64,000 nt of DNA from Erythroxylum novogranatense (Eukaryota > Streptophyta > Magnoliopsida > Malpighiales > Erythroxylaceae). Positions 50,301-63,600 of the stretch are shown here, piece after piece. Both the position numbers and the translations under genes were made by a program. The stretch is taken from positions 25,758,809 through 25,822,808 of the forward strand of contig CM057228.1 of NCBI GenBank assembly GCA_029891385.1, read 5' to 3'. Each line of letters begins with the position of its first letter. Within the stretch, counting starts at the first letter, position 1. Below the pieces are notes generated by a model. That model saw only the letters and a list, made by a program, of their open reading frames with translations. It was not told where the DNA came from and did not search any database.

Positions 50301-50519
50301 ATCATTACGACAATAATTACCATAACATTGTCATGTGTTTTCAATTAAAAAAACATAAGAGATTTGTTATTTCTTATTTTTTAATAATTAAATTAATCTC
50401 TTTTATATTTTATTAATTCTTAATTTTCTCATTATTCATTATTCTAACGTAACACAAATTAATAAAGTGAATATATAATATAATCATTATTATAAAACAA
50501 AAGCAAAAAATGATCATTC

Positions 50520-50905
50520 ATTACCGACGGTCAATTATCCGTCGGAAAAGTTACTATAATTCTGAAGCGGTATGTTATACCGTCGGAAAATGTCGTTGAA
50601 GATAACTTCGCATCACCGATTTGATTTGAATGACCGTAGCAATATTTCTTGACGAAATTGTACTTACTATTACGTCGTTAAATAAATACTGACAATAATA
50701 TTTGATCGGTAATTCCATCGTAAAATTGCGACGGAAAATGTAAAATCTGTATTTTTTGCTTGAGCGATTCATCAATCAATTTTGCTCCACCAAATTCCGT
50801 CGGTGATTAATTTCACCGATGGATATCTCGTGTTTACCGACGGAAATATCCGTCGGTAAAACACTGATTACATTTCCGTCGGTAAAACACTGATTTCTTG
50901 TAGTG
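50520..50905. repeat. Right subterminal repeats of the CACTA element
   Basis: CCGTCGG occurs five times and its complement CCGACGG twice, the last two as CCGTCGGTAAAACACTGAT copies 27 bp apart. Such motifs are the expected binding sites for the element's TNPA-type protein. Confidence 0.85.
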
Positions 50906-50908
50906 TGT

Positions 50909-52015
50909 AAAACAAGATAAGTACGTACAACGAAAGCAAAGCTTGTACAATAATGAAAATACGTATCAAATTCCTATTACTGATAAAGCATTTAATGTCA
51001 TCTTTTGTTGTAGCAGTAGTACAGATTCTACAGAAAGTCTCTCGTGATCTGGTTTCCATTTTTCTTTCTTGATCATTCACTTGCTTTGTGTGATAGGGTG
51101 GATACATATGATTGGGGTCTGATGGCTAAGTGCGTATTCGAACATTGCCCTCGTGAACATACCTTTAAGGTTTTGCATTAGCCTAGAGCAGCCTTTAGTC
51201 AATTCAGGGACCAATCAAGCTTTGTCTGTGTCATGTTTTTAAGAGTGGTCCTCCAAGAACTGACGCTGATTTCTCTTCTTTCTTACAATCGATTTATCTC
51301 AATTCCTGTTGGCGAAACCTCTGATTACGACAGCATATATCTCCTGTACGTTTTGTTTTCTAAAAGTCAATTACGTCACTCTTAATAATGTTGTCATCTC
51401 CAACCTCCAATAACCATTCCCATGGGGACTGATGACTGTTCAATTGTTTTCTGTCCACCATTGAATTTCATGTGAGTGCCGCTTTTTGACTCTTCTTTCT
51501 TTTGTTAGTCACCTCACCTGTTTACCCGTCAATAGTATCTTGGAAATGGAGTAAATGGGACGTGCTGTTAAAGGCATTTTACCAAAGATGGAACAAACTG
51601 AACAGGGAAACAAATTGGAATCAGTGTCTTCCTTTATGTGAAGAACAAAAGAGCAAGGAGTAATTGTTTATGCCACCAATTTGGCTGTCGTCTACTCTTG
51701 CCTGTTGAGCTCTTCGTCTTATGCACTGACAATGACCAGACCAGCTGTTTTTCAACTTTACTGCAAAACCCATGTTGGTAGAAACAAAAAAGGCTATTCG
51801 ATTGCCAATCTCATTTCCTTGAGAACCCTTCTCTGTCTGTATCCGGCCTTTTCAGTTAGTCCGTCATAGTATTATTCTCTTCAACTTTTCAGCATTTCCT
51901 TTCTGCCACACTAACCAAACAGCCCTACATTTTAGCAAAATCTAGCTTCAGTTTCAGGAAAAAATCAGTTCTTTGTGCTCCGGGAAAGAACACTCTCGGG
52001 TGGAATTCGGCGGAG
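50909..52015. other. Upstream region of the DUF630/632 gene
   Basis: Non-repetitive DNA between the CACTA element and the ATG at 52,016. It holds the promoter and leader, but no clear TATA box or leader intron could be fixed. No other gene was seen. Confidence 0.45.
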
Positions 52016-54933
52016 ATGGGGTGTGGTTTGTCCAAGCAGAATGAAGCTGACGATGTCGTGTCTTTGTGCAGAGAAAGAAAACGGCTTTTGAAATTGGCTG
52101 TAGAGAAAAGGTATGGTTTTGCAGATGGACACCGCATGTATAATCAATCTCTCCATGAAATGGCAACGGCTTTGAGGTTATTTGTGGCTAGACAATCCTC
52201 GTCATCTTCTCCTTTTCTCATAACTTTTCCTTCGTCCTCGGTAACTGACTACCCCAACATGACTCCTATCTCCAAACCAACTTTTCTTCTACAGAGACCG
52301 CCCGAGCCCGTCAAGCTCACCACTGCATGTCAGCCCACAGAATTTGAAGAAACTTCAGACGCTTCTAGGTTAGAGACACAAGAAGAAGAAGAAGTTCTTG
52401 AAGTTGATGAAAAAGAGGAAGATAGTGAGAGTGAAGATGTTGAAAAACTTTGCAACCACTTTTATGGAGACGAGGTTCAGGCAATGCCAATGCCATCACC
52501 ACAGAGAGGATTTGGGTGGGATTTTTTCAACCCGTTTGATGAAATGACAACAAAGGAGGTAAATTGTTTTAGCCAAAGCTGTGATGAGGATTTGATGGCT
52601 GTAAGAGAGAAAGAGGGCGTTCCAGAGCTGGAAAAGGACATAGAGAGGGTGACGAATGAGAGTGAAGTTGTCCATGAACAAAATGGTGATGTGGGTCAAA
52701 ACCAAAACATGGCAGATACGAAGATAAGTGGTGATTTTGTTGATACGAGACTAGCTGAGAGCAAGGGTCTCAGAACAATTGATGTAGCAGCAAATGGGAG
52801 GGAATTATTGAAAGCACTGAAGGACGTTGAGGATCATTTCATCAGGGCTTATGATTCTGGCTTCGAAATTTCCAGGATGCTAGAGGCCAACAGAGTGCAA
52901 CTGAACTCTGGTTTGGAGGAAATTAAAGGTATGTTCTTCTTTAGACCTTCTTCTTACTTGCAATTCCTCTCTGTCTTTTGTTTTTTCTGAAGTTTGTTAA
53001 GCAAGAATCGAGTGAGAAAGTAATGACCGAGGACCCATTGGCGAGGCCATGTTCTGATTGTATTCGTAGCAACGTTGCCTAAGGACACAATTTGTTAGTA
53101 ATTAACACGAAGAAAAGATGTGATCATCCACGCATGTCTTCATTTCCTTTTTGTTAATGCAGTTGTGTAATTTCATTTCCTCCAAATTCGCTTCTGGAAG
53201 ATCATCATAAGTCCTCTAGGTAGAATTTGCTTAATTCGACTTGAGTGCAATGTTCAACTAGTTTTTGTTTGTTAATTTTGTCTTTATGACTTAAATTCTG
53301 CTTTTTCATTGCTGATTCCTGGCGTCTGAATGCAGAGAACTCAAACAAGCTTATCCAATCCATTACATGGAACCGATCTGCCTCATCTCGGTCTTCGTCG
53401 CGTAGAAGTCTCCTCACGTCTTACTCTACAAATTCATCAGGTTGGACAGATTTCAAGAATGACCTCTTTGATTACTATGGAATGGAAGCAGGGAACCATG
53501 CCCTGACTCTAGAAAGGTTGTTTGCTTGGGAGAAGAAGCTCTATGAAGAGGTGAAGGTAAATCATGGTTCCTGGATTTTCACCCCTTATACCCGTCGTTC
53601 TGACATTCATAATTTACTTCCAAGGCACTGGTTCCTAACATGTGCGTAGTGAGATGATTTATTATACTCCTTCCTTATTGTCCTTTACATTTCAATGCCT
53701 GATGACGTTGCATTGTCTGCTAGTATTGGTATTTACTTTAGGCTCCAGCCATGATTGCAGATACTTCTCTGCACCATTTAACAACTTTCTTAAACATGTA
53801 CGGTTGCTCAGACCGGAGAAGAGGCTAGGAAAAATTATGTGCGCAAGTTCTCTAAGGATAAACATAGTGCTGATGTGAATGACCTACATGCCAGAATAAC
53901 AGTTGGAATAAGAACTGTAGAATCAATCTCTAACAGAATCCGGAAACTGAGAGATGAAGAGTTACAACCACAACTTATTGAACTGCTACATGGGTAAGAA
54001 AAAGTATTTACTATTTAATTTGACGCACTAAATGAATCTGAAAACTAACCTTAAGGCATGATCAACATATTTGGATAACATTTTGAACTTGATCTCTGCA
54101 GGCTAATGAGGAGCTGGAAAACAATGTCAGAATCACATCAAAGTCAAAATAGAGTTATGCTTGACGTCACATCTTTCAGCCCTCATTATGGAAAGTTCTG
54201 CAATGACTCTCATCGACGTGCCACTATTCAGCTTGAGGCAGCCATTGACAATTGGCATTCATGTTTTGCTACATACGTCTCAACTCAGAAGGCATACATT
54301 GAAGCACTTTTTTGTTGGTTATGCAAATTCATTGCTCCAGAAGATGAATTGTTCTACAGGAGCAAGTTTTCAATGCCATCAACCCAATTTAGAGGGCCCC
54401 CATTACTTGTAACCTGTCACAAGTGGTTTGTTTGTCTACAGAGTCTGCCAGATAAGGCTGTAACATATGCTATGAAAAACCTTGGGAAGAATATCCATGT
54501 CCTAGGCAATCAACAAGGAGAGGAGCAACAACAGAAAAGAAAGGTTGATAGACTTGCCAAAGAGATCGATAAGAGGGTCCTGGTATTTCAGAGGGAGGAG
54601 AGGAGGATTCTTGAATCCAAACTTTCTGATCAGTTACCTGAGTCAAGTGTGCGTAAAGGTATAGACTATCTGGCAGAACGGAAAAATCAATTGGATATGT
54701 TCAGGAAAAGCCTAGATGCAGAGAAGGTGAAGCATCTAACCAGTATGCAGGAGACTCAGCAAGTCACCATACATGGAATTCAGACAGGACTATCTTCAGT
54801 TTTTGAGACTTTGATAGAGTTTTCAGAGGCATCAACGCTCATGTATACCAACCTTATAACACAGAATGCCAATGCAAAGACACTAGACGAAAATGATATG
54901 AATGTATCCCGCATAGGAGACTTTGTGTTCTAA
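52016..54933 (+). CDS. DUF630/DUF632 protein (APSR1/NRG2/REL2 family)
   Basis: Exons 52016-52928, 53336-53556, 53812-53993 and 54102-54933 (GT-AG) total 2148 nt, coding 715 aa. The N-terminus MGCGLSKQ is a myristoylation/palmitoylation signal for the plasma membrane and starts DUF630 (residues 1-60; RERKRLLKLAVEKRY; HEMATALRLFV). A low-complexity acidic middle (about 115-150) follows, then DUF632 (about 258-570; NGRELLKALKDVEDHFIRAY; RDEELQPQLIELLHGL) and a coiled coil near 580-620. Family members act in nitrate signalling (NRG2), phosphate-dependent root meristem upkeep (APSR1) and rice leaf shape (REL2). Which role applies here cannot be told from sequence. The closest Arabidopsis relative is possibly At3g51290 (from memory). 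Intact. Confidence 0.93.
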
Positions 54934-55428
54934 GGTTCTTGTGTGAAAGATACGTAAAGAAAGGAGAAATATGGAGGTTTGGAACAGTTCTGATGACTAG
55001 GTCTTTTGATTCTCGGTTTGAGAAGATGGAAATATCAGTCGGTAAAGTCATGCCAAGGGAGAGAAGCATGCAGCATTTTCATTGTCAAAGTTAAATGGTT
55101 AGTTGTGAAGGACACAAATCAAGTTCTTCATCTCAGCTTCTTGTTTTCGTTTAGTGATTGTTCATTGATGATGTTCAGCTAGTTTAAGGGGTTTTCCATG
55201 TAATTATCTGTTTCTTTTAAATTGAAAACTTGCAGGCAGTTTGTTCTTATACCGGAATTCAAGAAAGTAAAAAAAAAAAAAAAAAGGAACAGAAGATTAT
55301 TGCAATGCACGAGTTGTACTAAGCAGCATGAATTAATAATTGCACCTGAATCGGCTCTAGTAAACTTTTAACCGATCCAGCTGTTGTAACTTTTGAGTGA
55401 ATGAAAATAAAATGAATATAGCGTGGAG
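54934..55428. other. Convergent intergenic region
   Basis: Holds the 3' ends of two converging genes only 495 bp apart. It includes a 3' UTR of the DUF630/632 gene and an A-run at 55,269-55,285. Overlapping transcripts are possible. Confidence 0.5.
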
Positions 55429-57568
55429 TCAACTTGAAAGCTGGATCTCTGCTTCTTCCTTCTTGTCACTATTCTCAAAGATGACAGTGCTAGTCTCAAA
55501 ACATCGCAAGGGTGGAGTTTCAAAAGAGATAGAGATGCTGTCAAAGTCTATATGAAATCTTTGTAGGCCAACACCATCTATGCTAACAATGCTTTGGGAA
55601 TAATCTTCAGTTGATGGACCAAAACAAGAATCTTTTGAATTGATGAAGAAGCTATCATCATCGGCTGACAGAAGTGCCGCTTCTAGCTCTTTCCACACCT
55701 CGGTCATTGTCGGGCGGTCTTTAGGATTTCTAACCACACACCTCAGACCAAGTTGACCCATCTTTAGCATAACTCCCATGTTGCATGGTTCAACTAGAAG
55801 CTCAACATCTAGTATTTCTTCAACATTGCCTCCCTCCAAGCTAGGCCTTGCCCAATCAATGATGTGATCTGTGCGATTTTGAGATGTATCAACTGCTGGC
55901 CGGGCCGTAACAAGTTGCAGGAGTATAACTCCAAAGCTGTACACATCGCTAAAAGGAGTCAAGTGAAAACTTGAAAAGTAAGCAGGATCAAGGTACCCTG
56001 GAGTGCCTTTGATCTGAGTGCTAACATGAGATTTATCCTCAGTTGGCCCCATTTTCACTAGTCCGAAGTCTGAGACCTTGGCTTCGAACCCCTCTCCAAC
56101 TAAGATGTTACTTGGTTTTATATCACGGTGAATTATTCCAGGCTTCAACCCCTCATGCAAATGAGCTATGCCTGCAAATTGTTTCATCATCGGTCACTTT
56201 TCTTCTCTGTTAACCGGCAGAGCTCATTAGTCATTGTTAGGACAAGGCAAACATACCTTTAGCTGTTCCAACAGCTATATATACTCTTTGCCTCCACGCT
56301 AAGGTTCTACCTCCTCTTCCTATAAGAAACTCGACGATAAGAAGTTACATAAATGAAGGTCAACTACATCCTGCAATAAGCACCAAATTGGAGCCTACCT
56401 GTGAGGTAGTCGAGCAGTGAACCGTTTGGTGCATACTCGTATACCAGTATTTTTCCTCCATTAACTCCTGTTTGAGGCAACCATTGAACAAATCTCTTTA
56501 ATGTTTTCTACTACACTTTTCCTGTGTGCAGAGTTAATGAAAAGCAGCTTTACAGGTACAAAATGCTAGAAATTTTGTCATTGATATGGTGAGTTGAAAT
56601 GTATCATAGCTTATTATCTGCCTACCTGATTCTTCACAAAACCCCACCAAACCTACTAGGTTCTTGTGCTTAACTTTCGCAAGAAGCCTCACTTCTGTTT
56701 TAAGGAAGCACTGCAGATGGATCAGTTACTCGAAGCTTGACGAGTCTTCTCTCTTTCAAATTCCTCAAATGCTTGAAAACTACATGTTTAGACTAAGCTT
56801 ACCATTTCTAAACTCTTCAAGGCTCTGGTATGAATCAGAATGCGCTTTCTTAATGGCTAGAGTGCCTTCTACTTCAAATGTTCCTTTGTAGACATTACCA
56901 AATGCCCCAGTTCCTATCAAACATTCTGTACCGAAATTCTTTGTAGCTTTTTGCAAATCTTCAAACCGGAAGCGCTTCAACGGTAGTTCCTCATCAGCTT
57001 TTAAATTTCCTAAATCAATTTCCAGAAATCGCAGTATATCGGTTCAAGTAAACTGATCCCAAGATTGAATTTTTATCCCAGAAACACAGATTATGGAGTA
57101 AAGTAAAGCAAGAAATACATTTCCAAGTTTAAATTTATCTTCCCTTACATTGGTTGGTACATGTATATATGGCAAGAATCATTAGAGAAATCTGACCAGC
57201 ATTTCTAAACAAAAGCTCTATAAGGTGAAATCAGATATGGAAAGAACATCTATAAAACAAAACTTTGCCTGGATTTTATACGATGATTTGATTCATAAGT
57301 TTTAGGATACATATCATACAAACATGAGAAATACAGAAGATTATGACTAACCTTTCACTGTCCACCGGTTCCTACAAAGACGAGTGAGCCTATTCCTGAA
57401 ATATAGACACAAGGAAGCAACTAGGACCAGCACAACTATGCTTACAAGTATTTCCGCCACTTGAAGATGCCCTGGATGGGAAGTATCATGAGAGACTGGA
57501 GGAGGAAATGAAGCTGTATAGTCCATTAATGTTGCTGGTGCCTCTGGTAGCAAGTTATATAGTTTCAT
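55429..57568 (-). CDS. Receptor-like kinase with minimal ectodomain
   Basis: Exons 57568-57352, 57009-56803, 56694-56626, 56467-56399, 56319-56257 and 56171-55429 (all GT-AG) total 1368 nt, coding 455 aa. A 36-residue Pro/Ser-rich N-terminus without a clear signal peptide precedes one membrane helix (about 37-57), a basic stop-transfer stretch, and a complete kinase domain (about 100-385). It has the glycine loop IGTGAFGNVYKG, catalytic Lys about 126, HRDIKPSN (Asp about 225), DFG (Asp about 243) and the activation-loop end GTPGYLDPAYF. The Arg before the catalytic Asp makes it an RD kinase, and it should be active. It belongs to the plant RLK/Pelle group; I could not name the subfamily. It may act as a membrane-tethered partner kinase, or an upstream ectodomain exon may exist beyond 57,568. 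Confidence 0.88.
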
Positions 57569-60500
57569 TGTGATCTTAAACTTGAGAACATCAATTTCGT
57601 ACTATAAAACTTCCTTATTCCACCTACATATTCTCAATTCTTGCATATTATCTCTTCTTTGTTCTATGTCATCCTAAAGGCTCATAGTCGTTATTGGTGA
57701 GATAGAGACAGGAATACTGTAAAGTTTAGCGTGTGGATGGAAGTTTTAGCCGGCAGTCCATTCTCTGAAAGCACCATGTACAGCTGCTTTCAATAGACAA
57801 ATGACTTGGTCTCTCTGTACTTGGACGGCTAATGTCTCAATACTTTCTAAGACATGTACGCATACGCTGTACGTGAATGGATGCCACTGCTCGTCCTTGG
57901 AATGCAGTTTGCATTATTGAGAGTAAAATAATTCCCACAAAGCTACTCTTTCAGGACTTGATTCTTGTTCAGCGTCCGAGGTAAGAAGTGTGTTATTGAG
58001 AGTAAATGAAATTTCATTCTAGCTCAACATCTAAGGTTAAAATTCCTAAGATACAGGTCCCAAGTTCGAAGCCACAGTTGTTAGTAGAAAGAAATTTAAG
58101 GGCAAGGAGCTCTACTTTGTTGCGTAGTTGAACATTCCAATGAAGAAAAAAGAAGTAAATAAATAAAACATGGTTCCTGCAAAACATAAGAGTATTGCAA
58201 CTTGAATCGTTTGCATTACAGGGCATATTTTGGATATTAAATTGGTGGTTTGGAAGAATAAACTATAATGTAATTGCCTTTAATATGAGATGATATGTCT
58301 TATGTTACGTCTTAAGCCACATAGTACATTTGTCTACAGCCATGCGCTAATATGAAATCTTGAGGAAACCTACTCTCCTAAGACTCTTCATATTGCTTCA
58401 CAGCATTGTTTTGTTGCATTTCTTCTTCTAACATTGACGACCATAAGATAATGCTCTCAACAGCTACGTACATTGTCTTATTTTTGGGTCACCAGATGAA
58501 GAAGACTCCTGTTGTAGTATATTGACACTGTAACTAATAGAAATATGTCGAATCCTTGAGTATTATTATAGAGTTTGTCATCTGCTAGTGGACAAGATTG
58601 ACCTGGTAATTAGGCACTAGCTTATCGGCTTGATGGTGATTGAAAGCAGTTCATGGGATGTCTGTTGTATTTGTTTTGGCCTGTGGACTTGATTATCAAA
58701 TGCATATATTAGCTGTAAAACCAAAAGTGGTTAATTGTTTAGCAAACTTTCAGCAAACTTATTTGACACCAACAAAATAAAAACGAATAAAATCAAAACA
58801 TAAAAATTTCAGCAAACTTATTTGACACCAACAAAATAAAAACGAATAAAATCAAAACATAAAAATACCAGAAAATTTGATAATGCAATTTGACACACCA
58901 TGTCTATGTCTGCGAAGCCCTCACCTAGCTTAATCATTTTTACCGAAGTACAATAGATTTATTCAAAGCTTTACTGAGCCGATATCACTCAACCCTTGAC
59001 ACTATCTCTCAACCTCACTTCCCGTGAAAGAATTTCACACCTAATAGTACGACCACTTCGCACTAACCTCGAGAGAGGATTTTCTCAATCAATCTTTTAA
59101 CGAAAGAACAATAAACGAATAACTCAAGTGATTAGAATAATAAATAACAAAAACTAAATACACTTGAGATAGAAAAATAACTCCCCTAAATATGCTATTT
59201 TATTAACGAAAGAATAGAAAGCTGTTCATCGAAAGATCTGTTGTGAGCTTCAATATCTTGACCAAAAATTCGGGACAATTGTTTAAGTTTTTTGCACAAA
59301 ACCAATAACAAAGACAATAGCAAAAATGAAAGAGAACTTCCGAAATTTTTGCACACTAACGTCAAAAATGACAACCACAAAATTATCACTCTCCATCGAC
59401 GATGAACAGTCCAATGAAATCATGCAAATACTATAGAAAAATTAGCCACCAAAATCTTTAGACTAGACACCAAAGGAGCTCTCAATGATATCCTAAAATA
59501 GAAGAAAATGCAGGAGGCCAGAAGCTCAGAACGAACTACAAAACCGAAGTCAAGTCAATGCAAAGACTTTGAGACAATAAAACCAATGGGGCAGTGTCTC
59601 TGCGCAGCTCATGACGGTGATCTGATCATCTCACAAACACTAACCACAAAAATTTCACACCAGTGCATGTAAGCTGTGTTTTTTTCAAGTATTTAATTAA
59701 TGCCCACTATTGATTGCAAGACTCCCACATCAGCAGCTTTGTTATTCCATATATATTCAATGCCCACTACACAAACCAAAGTTACCTTAAGCTATATCAC
59801 CGAGACATGCACAGTTGTTGCTTTGTTTATTCAATGAACAACTAATGCAACTGTTACCCACTCACGCAAGATTCACATTAGAGATAGACTTTAAAATGTC
59901 AAAATTAAATAAAAGATATATATATATATAATATCTTAACATTAGCTATCAACCGCACCTTCATTTTGATTGCTTTTGATAAAGATGAGTCACATTCTTA
60001 AAAAATTTAGGTTTATTAGAAGTTTTTCTCAACTTCAAGAGTGCATGAAAGATAACTTTACTACTCTATTTCAAATGCCGGAACTTTGACAATTGTGCAG
60101 GATCTTTAGTTTTTCTTTTGTGGATCGTTTCAAAGCCTTTCAGAGAACAGGAAAACTTAAAACGCACTAGACAAAAACAGATTTCAAAGAGCACAGGTCT
60201 AAGCTAAATGTCGAGCTTTCACCATTTTTATTCGTTGACAAGAATTGGAACATTGAACTAATAGGCAATAGCCAGAGTAACCACATTGACAATTCATTCC
60301 ATCTTACAATATAAATCATAACTTAAAGATAGCCACCCAAGGTTTTTCCTCATCTTAGCTTGTGCATAATTTGCTTCAACATGGTTCATTATTAGCTTTT
60401 AATTTAGCTGACTTTAACATGAAGATCTGTTATAGAGGAAAGGTGAAAAAGAGATTAACAAAGTGAAGCAGTGGAACGAGTTCATTTTGTAAAGTTAGAA

Positions 60501-60639
60501 GTTGAGGAGTATAGGGAAACGTGGTCGTGGAACAAGAAGGAGTCGATAGAATTGAACACATCTGATGATAGTTAGCCAACGACTAAAAAGCCATTACATA
60601 TAATGTTTGAAACAGGTTTTTCAATTGGTTAATGAATAA
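57569..60639. other. Intergenic DNA without recognised genes
   Basis: The first few hundred bases are the promoter side of the kinase gene. From about 58,890 to 59,650 a somewhat GC-richer stretch (direct words CACTTCGCACTAACCTCGAG, CTCAATCAATCTTTTAACG) may be an old mobile element that I cannot name. Near 59,920 there is a short (TA)n run. Confidence 0.35.
58749..58866 (+). repeat. Perfect 59-bp tandem duplication
   Basis: Units 58,749-58,807 and 58,808-58,866 are identical. The unit starts TTCAGCAAACTTATTTGACA and ends AAAACATAAAAAT. The lack of any difference shows a recent slippage or repair event. Confidence 0.95.
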
Positions 60640-63600
60640 TGTTGGCCCGAATTTTTTTCTTGATGAATAAGCATGATTTAAATTAATTTTGAGGTCTTGA
60701 TAGATTAATTTATTTTGGAGTGATTAATTATGTTAATGTGAGTGGTGTGGTTGGGTACAGTATCTTATATGCTGAACCGCAACCACTCAAATTAGTATTA
60801 TCCGCTTTGGCCGGGGTTCGATCCCTTGACCTCATGGTTTTGTTGCGTTGAAACGCACGCCTCTTACCATTGAGTATGGTGGGGTCGGTCGTGCTAGACC
60901 CAAGCCCAGGTCCACGCGTCCACGGCCCATTTACAGAAACCCCCATGTATACATAAAAACCTACGTAAAGACTTAAACCTAGCATCTATTTCATATATAA
61001 GGTACTACTCTGCCATGATGCAGGTATGAGAATGAGAACCCTGATTTTCTCTATTTTACAGCGACCAAAATCCTCACAAAAAGACTAATTTGAGCGTCGA
61101 AGGGGCCTGCCGGTTATCAACCCCCGGCGTGCCTTGTGTTGTTTTGCAGGTGATCTCTTGCTCAATACAATCAACCCCATGGATCCAAACAATAGCGTCC
61201 TGCCTCACCAGAATCAGGCAGAACCAGTGAGTAAGATTATATGACATAGGTTAATTGAATTAAAGTGTTAAGGTGGTAAGATTGCATGAGGGACATTTTT
61301 GAAAGATCACTTAAGTTGTAAAGTCTTAAGGCATTGAAGGAAGGGTAAATTGGACATTTTAGATTCATTAAGGGTATAAAAAAGAGAAAGAAGATTTGTC
61401 TTGCATTTGGAAGAAGCAAAAAACAAAAATTGAAGAGAGCGGAGAAGAGAGTGTCGTTGGAGATAAAGAAGAGAGCTAAGTTAGGTTTCATTTTTTCTTA
61501 GCCTTCAAGAGGGATTTTTGGGTTGAGCAAGAAGGAAAAAAGGAAGAGGAAGGTTAAAGTTTCAATTAAAGCCAAGAAACTCATTATTTGGTGAAGATTC
61601 AAGGTAAGTGTATGTTTAATCTTTTGAATTTTTGGAAGGGTTTTGGTTCAAAGAGATTAGGAAATGCATGAGTTTTAGTATTCTAGGATCAATTTAATGC
61701 ATATGTTTCTTTGGGTTTTCCAATTGGAGTTCATTTTGAATGGGAATTTTTGTTAATGTTGAAGGGAGGCAAGAGAGGCAAGAGGAGTAAGAGGAGAGAC
61801 ATCCTTAAGTAAGTTTTCAAGCAAGGAAACTAAGGTGAGTTACATTTTTATAATTGAGTTAATAAGCTATAAATGTTCTTCAAATAAATGGAATTAAATG
61901 ATTTTCCAACTACCTTATAAAGGTGCATTTATTATTCTTTAAACGCTTGAGAATGTGCCACATGTTTTTTTTTGTATGTGAATTTTGTGAATAAATTTTG
62001 AGTTGATATGGGAATGATTGCTAACTACTTCATAATTGTGGTATTTGTTGCTTTTGAACGATTTGAGAAAGGGCTATTATGTTTGGTATAGAATTTTGTT
62101 TGTGGAATTGTGAAATGATGATGGAAATAATTTTTGAAAGAGTAGCTAGTATATGAAATCAAGTTTCCAAAAATGTGCCAATTGGGCAAACTATTTTCAG
62201 TTCATGAATTACATGTTATACGAGTTTGGTGTAGTTCGTTCAAGAATGTCACGTGCACTTTGACCAAGTTAAAGGCTTCTTCCGCCTACTCGCTAGTGAC
62301 ACGGAGCTCCTTCATGGACCCCCTCAAGTTTACGACTACACAGGACTATTACATGGAATTATGTAGTTCGTCATGTTTATGGATCTGCCCAAACCATTGT
62401 GATGTGCTTATATGTTTACATGTGTCGACAAGTTTGACGATTGTTTGACTTATGTGAGTTGTGAATTGGTTTGACAAGTTGAGAATTTGAAAAATATATG
62501 TTTTATGGATTTTCATGGGAATTTGCTATGTTCATGAGGGCTTTTAATAGTTTTTGCTTGTTATCGATTATAAAAATGTTACCCGAGAGCTTTTAGCTCA
62601 CCCCCAATTCCTTCCCATCTACAAGTGATGAGCAAGATATTGAGTGATCGAGTCGAAAGTCAAGGCATCACTTCAATTTGCATATTTTGTTTTTTTGAAG
62701 TTAGATAATGTAAAACAAGGCTTTAGTCGTATTTTGAGAAATTATTATTCTTGTAAAATTTGTATTTTTGGATTATAATGTAAGGTGGCTCAAAATGACC
62801 ACTAAAGTGTTGTAAACTTTTATCTTTTGATGTTGATGAAATGCATATACATTATGTTTGTTTATGATTTTTCAAGTCTTTACATTGCAAATTTCAAGTT
62901 TTCATAGGGGTATGAATTGTGTTATGACTTTAGGAGAAAAACTGCAATAATCTAGGATGAATTTGACAAAGTTGTCTTCATGAAAGTTGTAGTTTGTTTT
63001 TCTAGCTTTCCAACAATATAAAGTATATAATTTTTGGATATCGTTGTTGAGAGATATGATCGTTATAAGATAGTAATGTTGTATAGGATGTTTATATCGA
63101 ATGACTAGAGTATAAGAAGTGATATCACACTAGAACAATTCGATTTGGGAAGATTATGAGTAAAAGAGATGTTAGAATAAGTTTAGGATCCATTGGAGGG
63201 GTCTTGGAGAGTGAAAATTTTCGTTACACCCGAAGGTTACACGGTCAGGCCGTGTAGATTCACACTGGCCATGTATTCCTGATGCAGAAAAATTGTTGCA
63301 CCCGAAGGTTACACGGTCTGTCCGTGTAGTTTCACACGTCCCGTGTTTTGACCCCTAAAATGACAAAATTTCACTTTGGAGTCTTCACAAAAGTTGTATA
63401 TCTAGAAGTTCTATTTCAAACCGTCTAAGAATGAACTCAATCTAACATCTCTAGTCAAAGTTAGAACAATTGTTCCAAGATAAGTACAATATGATTGAGA
63501 ACAAGATCATGTCTGATTCTTTTGGACACAACTTTATCACTTGACCTCCAAATGAAGTGATTCTTGAACCAATAGATTCCTAGAACAGTTTTATATATCT

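Larger units (their letters stand above)
35638..50905 (+). mobile_element. CACTA (En/Spm) DNA transposon, complete termini, 15.3 kb
   Basis: The left end reads CACTACAAGAGAAATC and the complement of the right end CACTACAAGAAATCAG. A 3-bp target duplication TGT lies on both sides (35,635-35,637 and 50,906-50,908). Subterminal regions carry the word CCGTCGG on either strand, one set at the left (around 35,712) and seven copies at the right (50,520-50,905). The interior encodes a Transposase_21 (TNPD-like) gene and a second, Transposase_24-like gene, both with stops. The stretch 36,440-42,178 is AT-rich, non-coding DNA that may include introns of a leader transcript, with a TA/TATG microsatellite at about 37,227-37,270. 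Confidence 0.96.

Noticed and set aside
55269..55285. A-run as evidence of a processed pseudogene or LINE tail
   Set aside because: No retroelement or retrocopy sequence precedes it; it lies in the 3' region of the spliced DUF630/632 gene.
60810..60890. Possible tRNA gene
   Set aside because: A GGTTCGATCCC word suggests a B box, but no acceptor stem or anticodon arm can be paired, and the same block recurs in a CACTA element. It is treated as a repeat.
61237..61491. Minus-strand frame MKPNLALFFISNDTLFSALF
   Set aside because: Lies within the solo LTR, AT-biased, with no homologue known to me.
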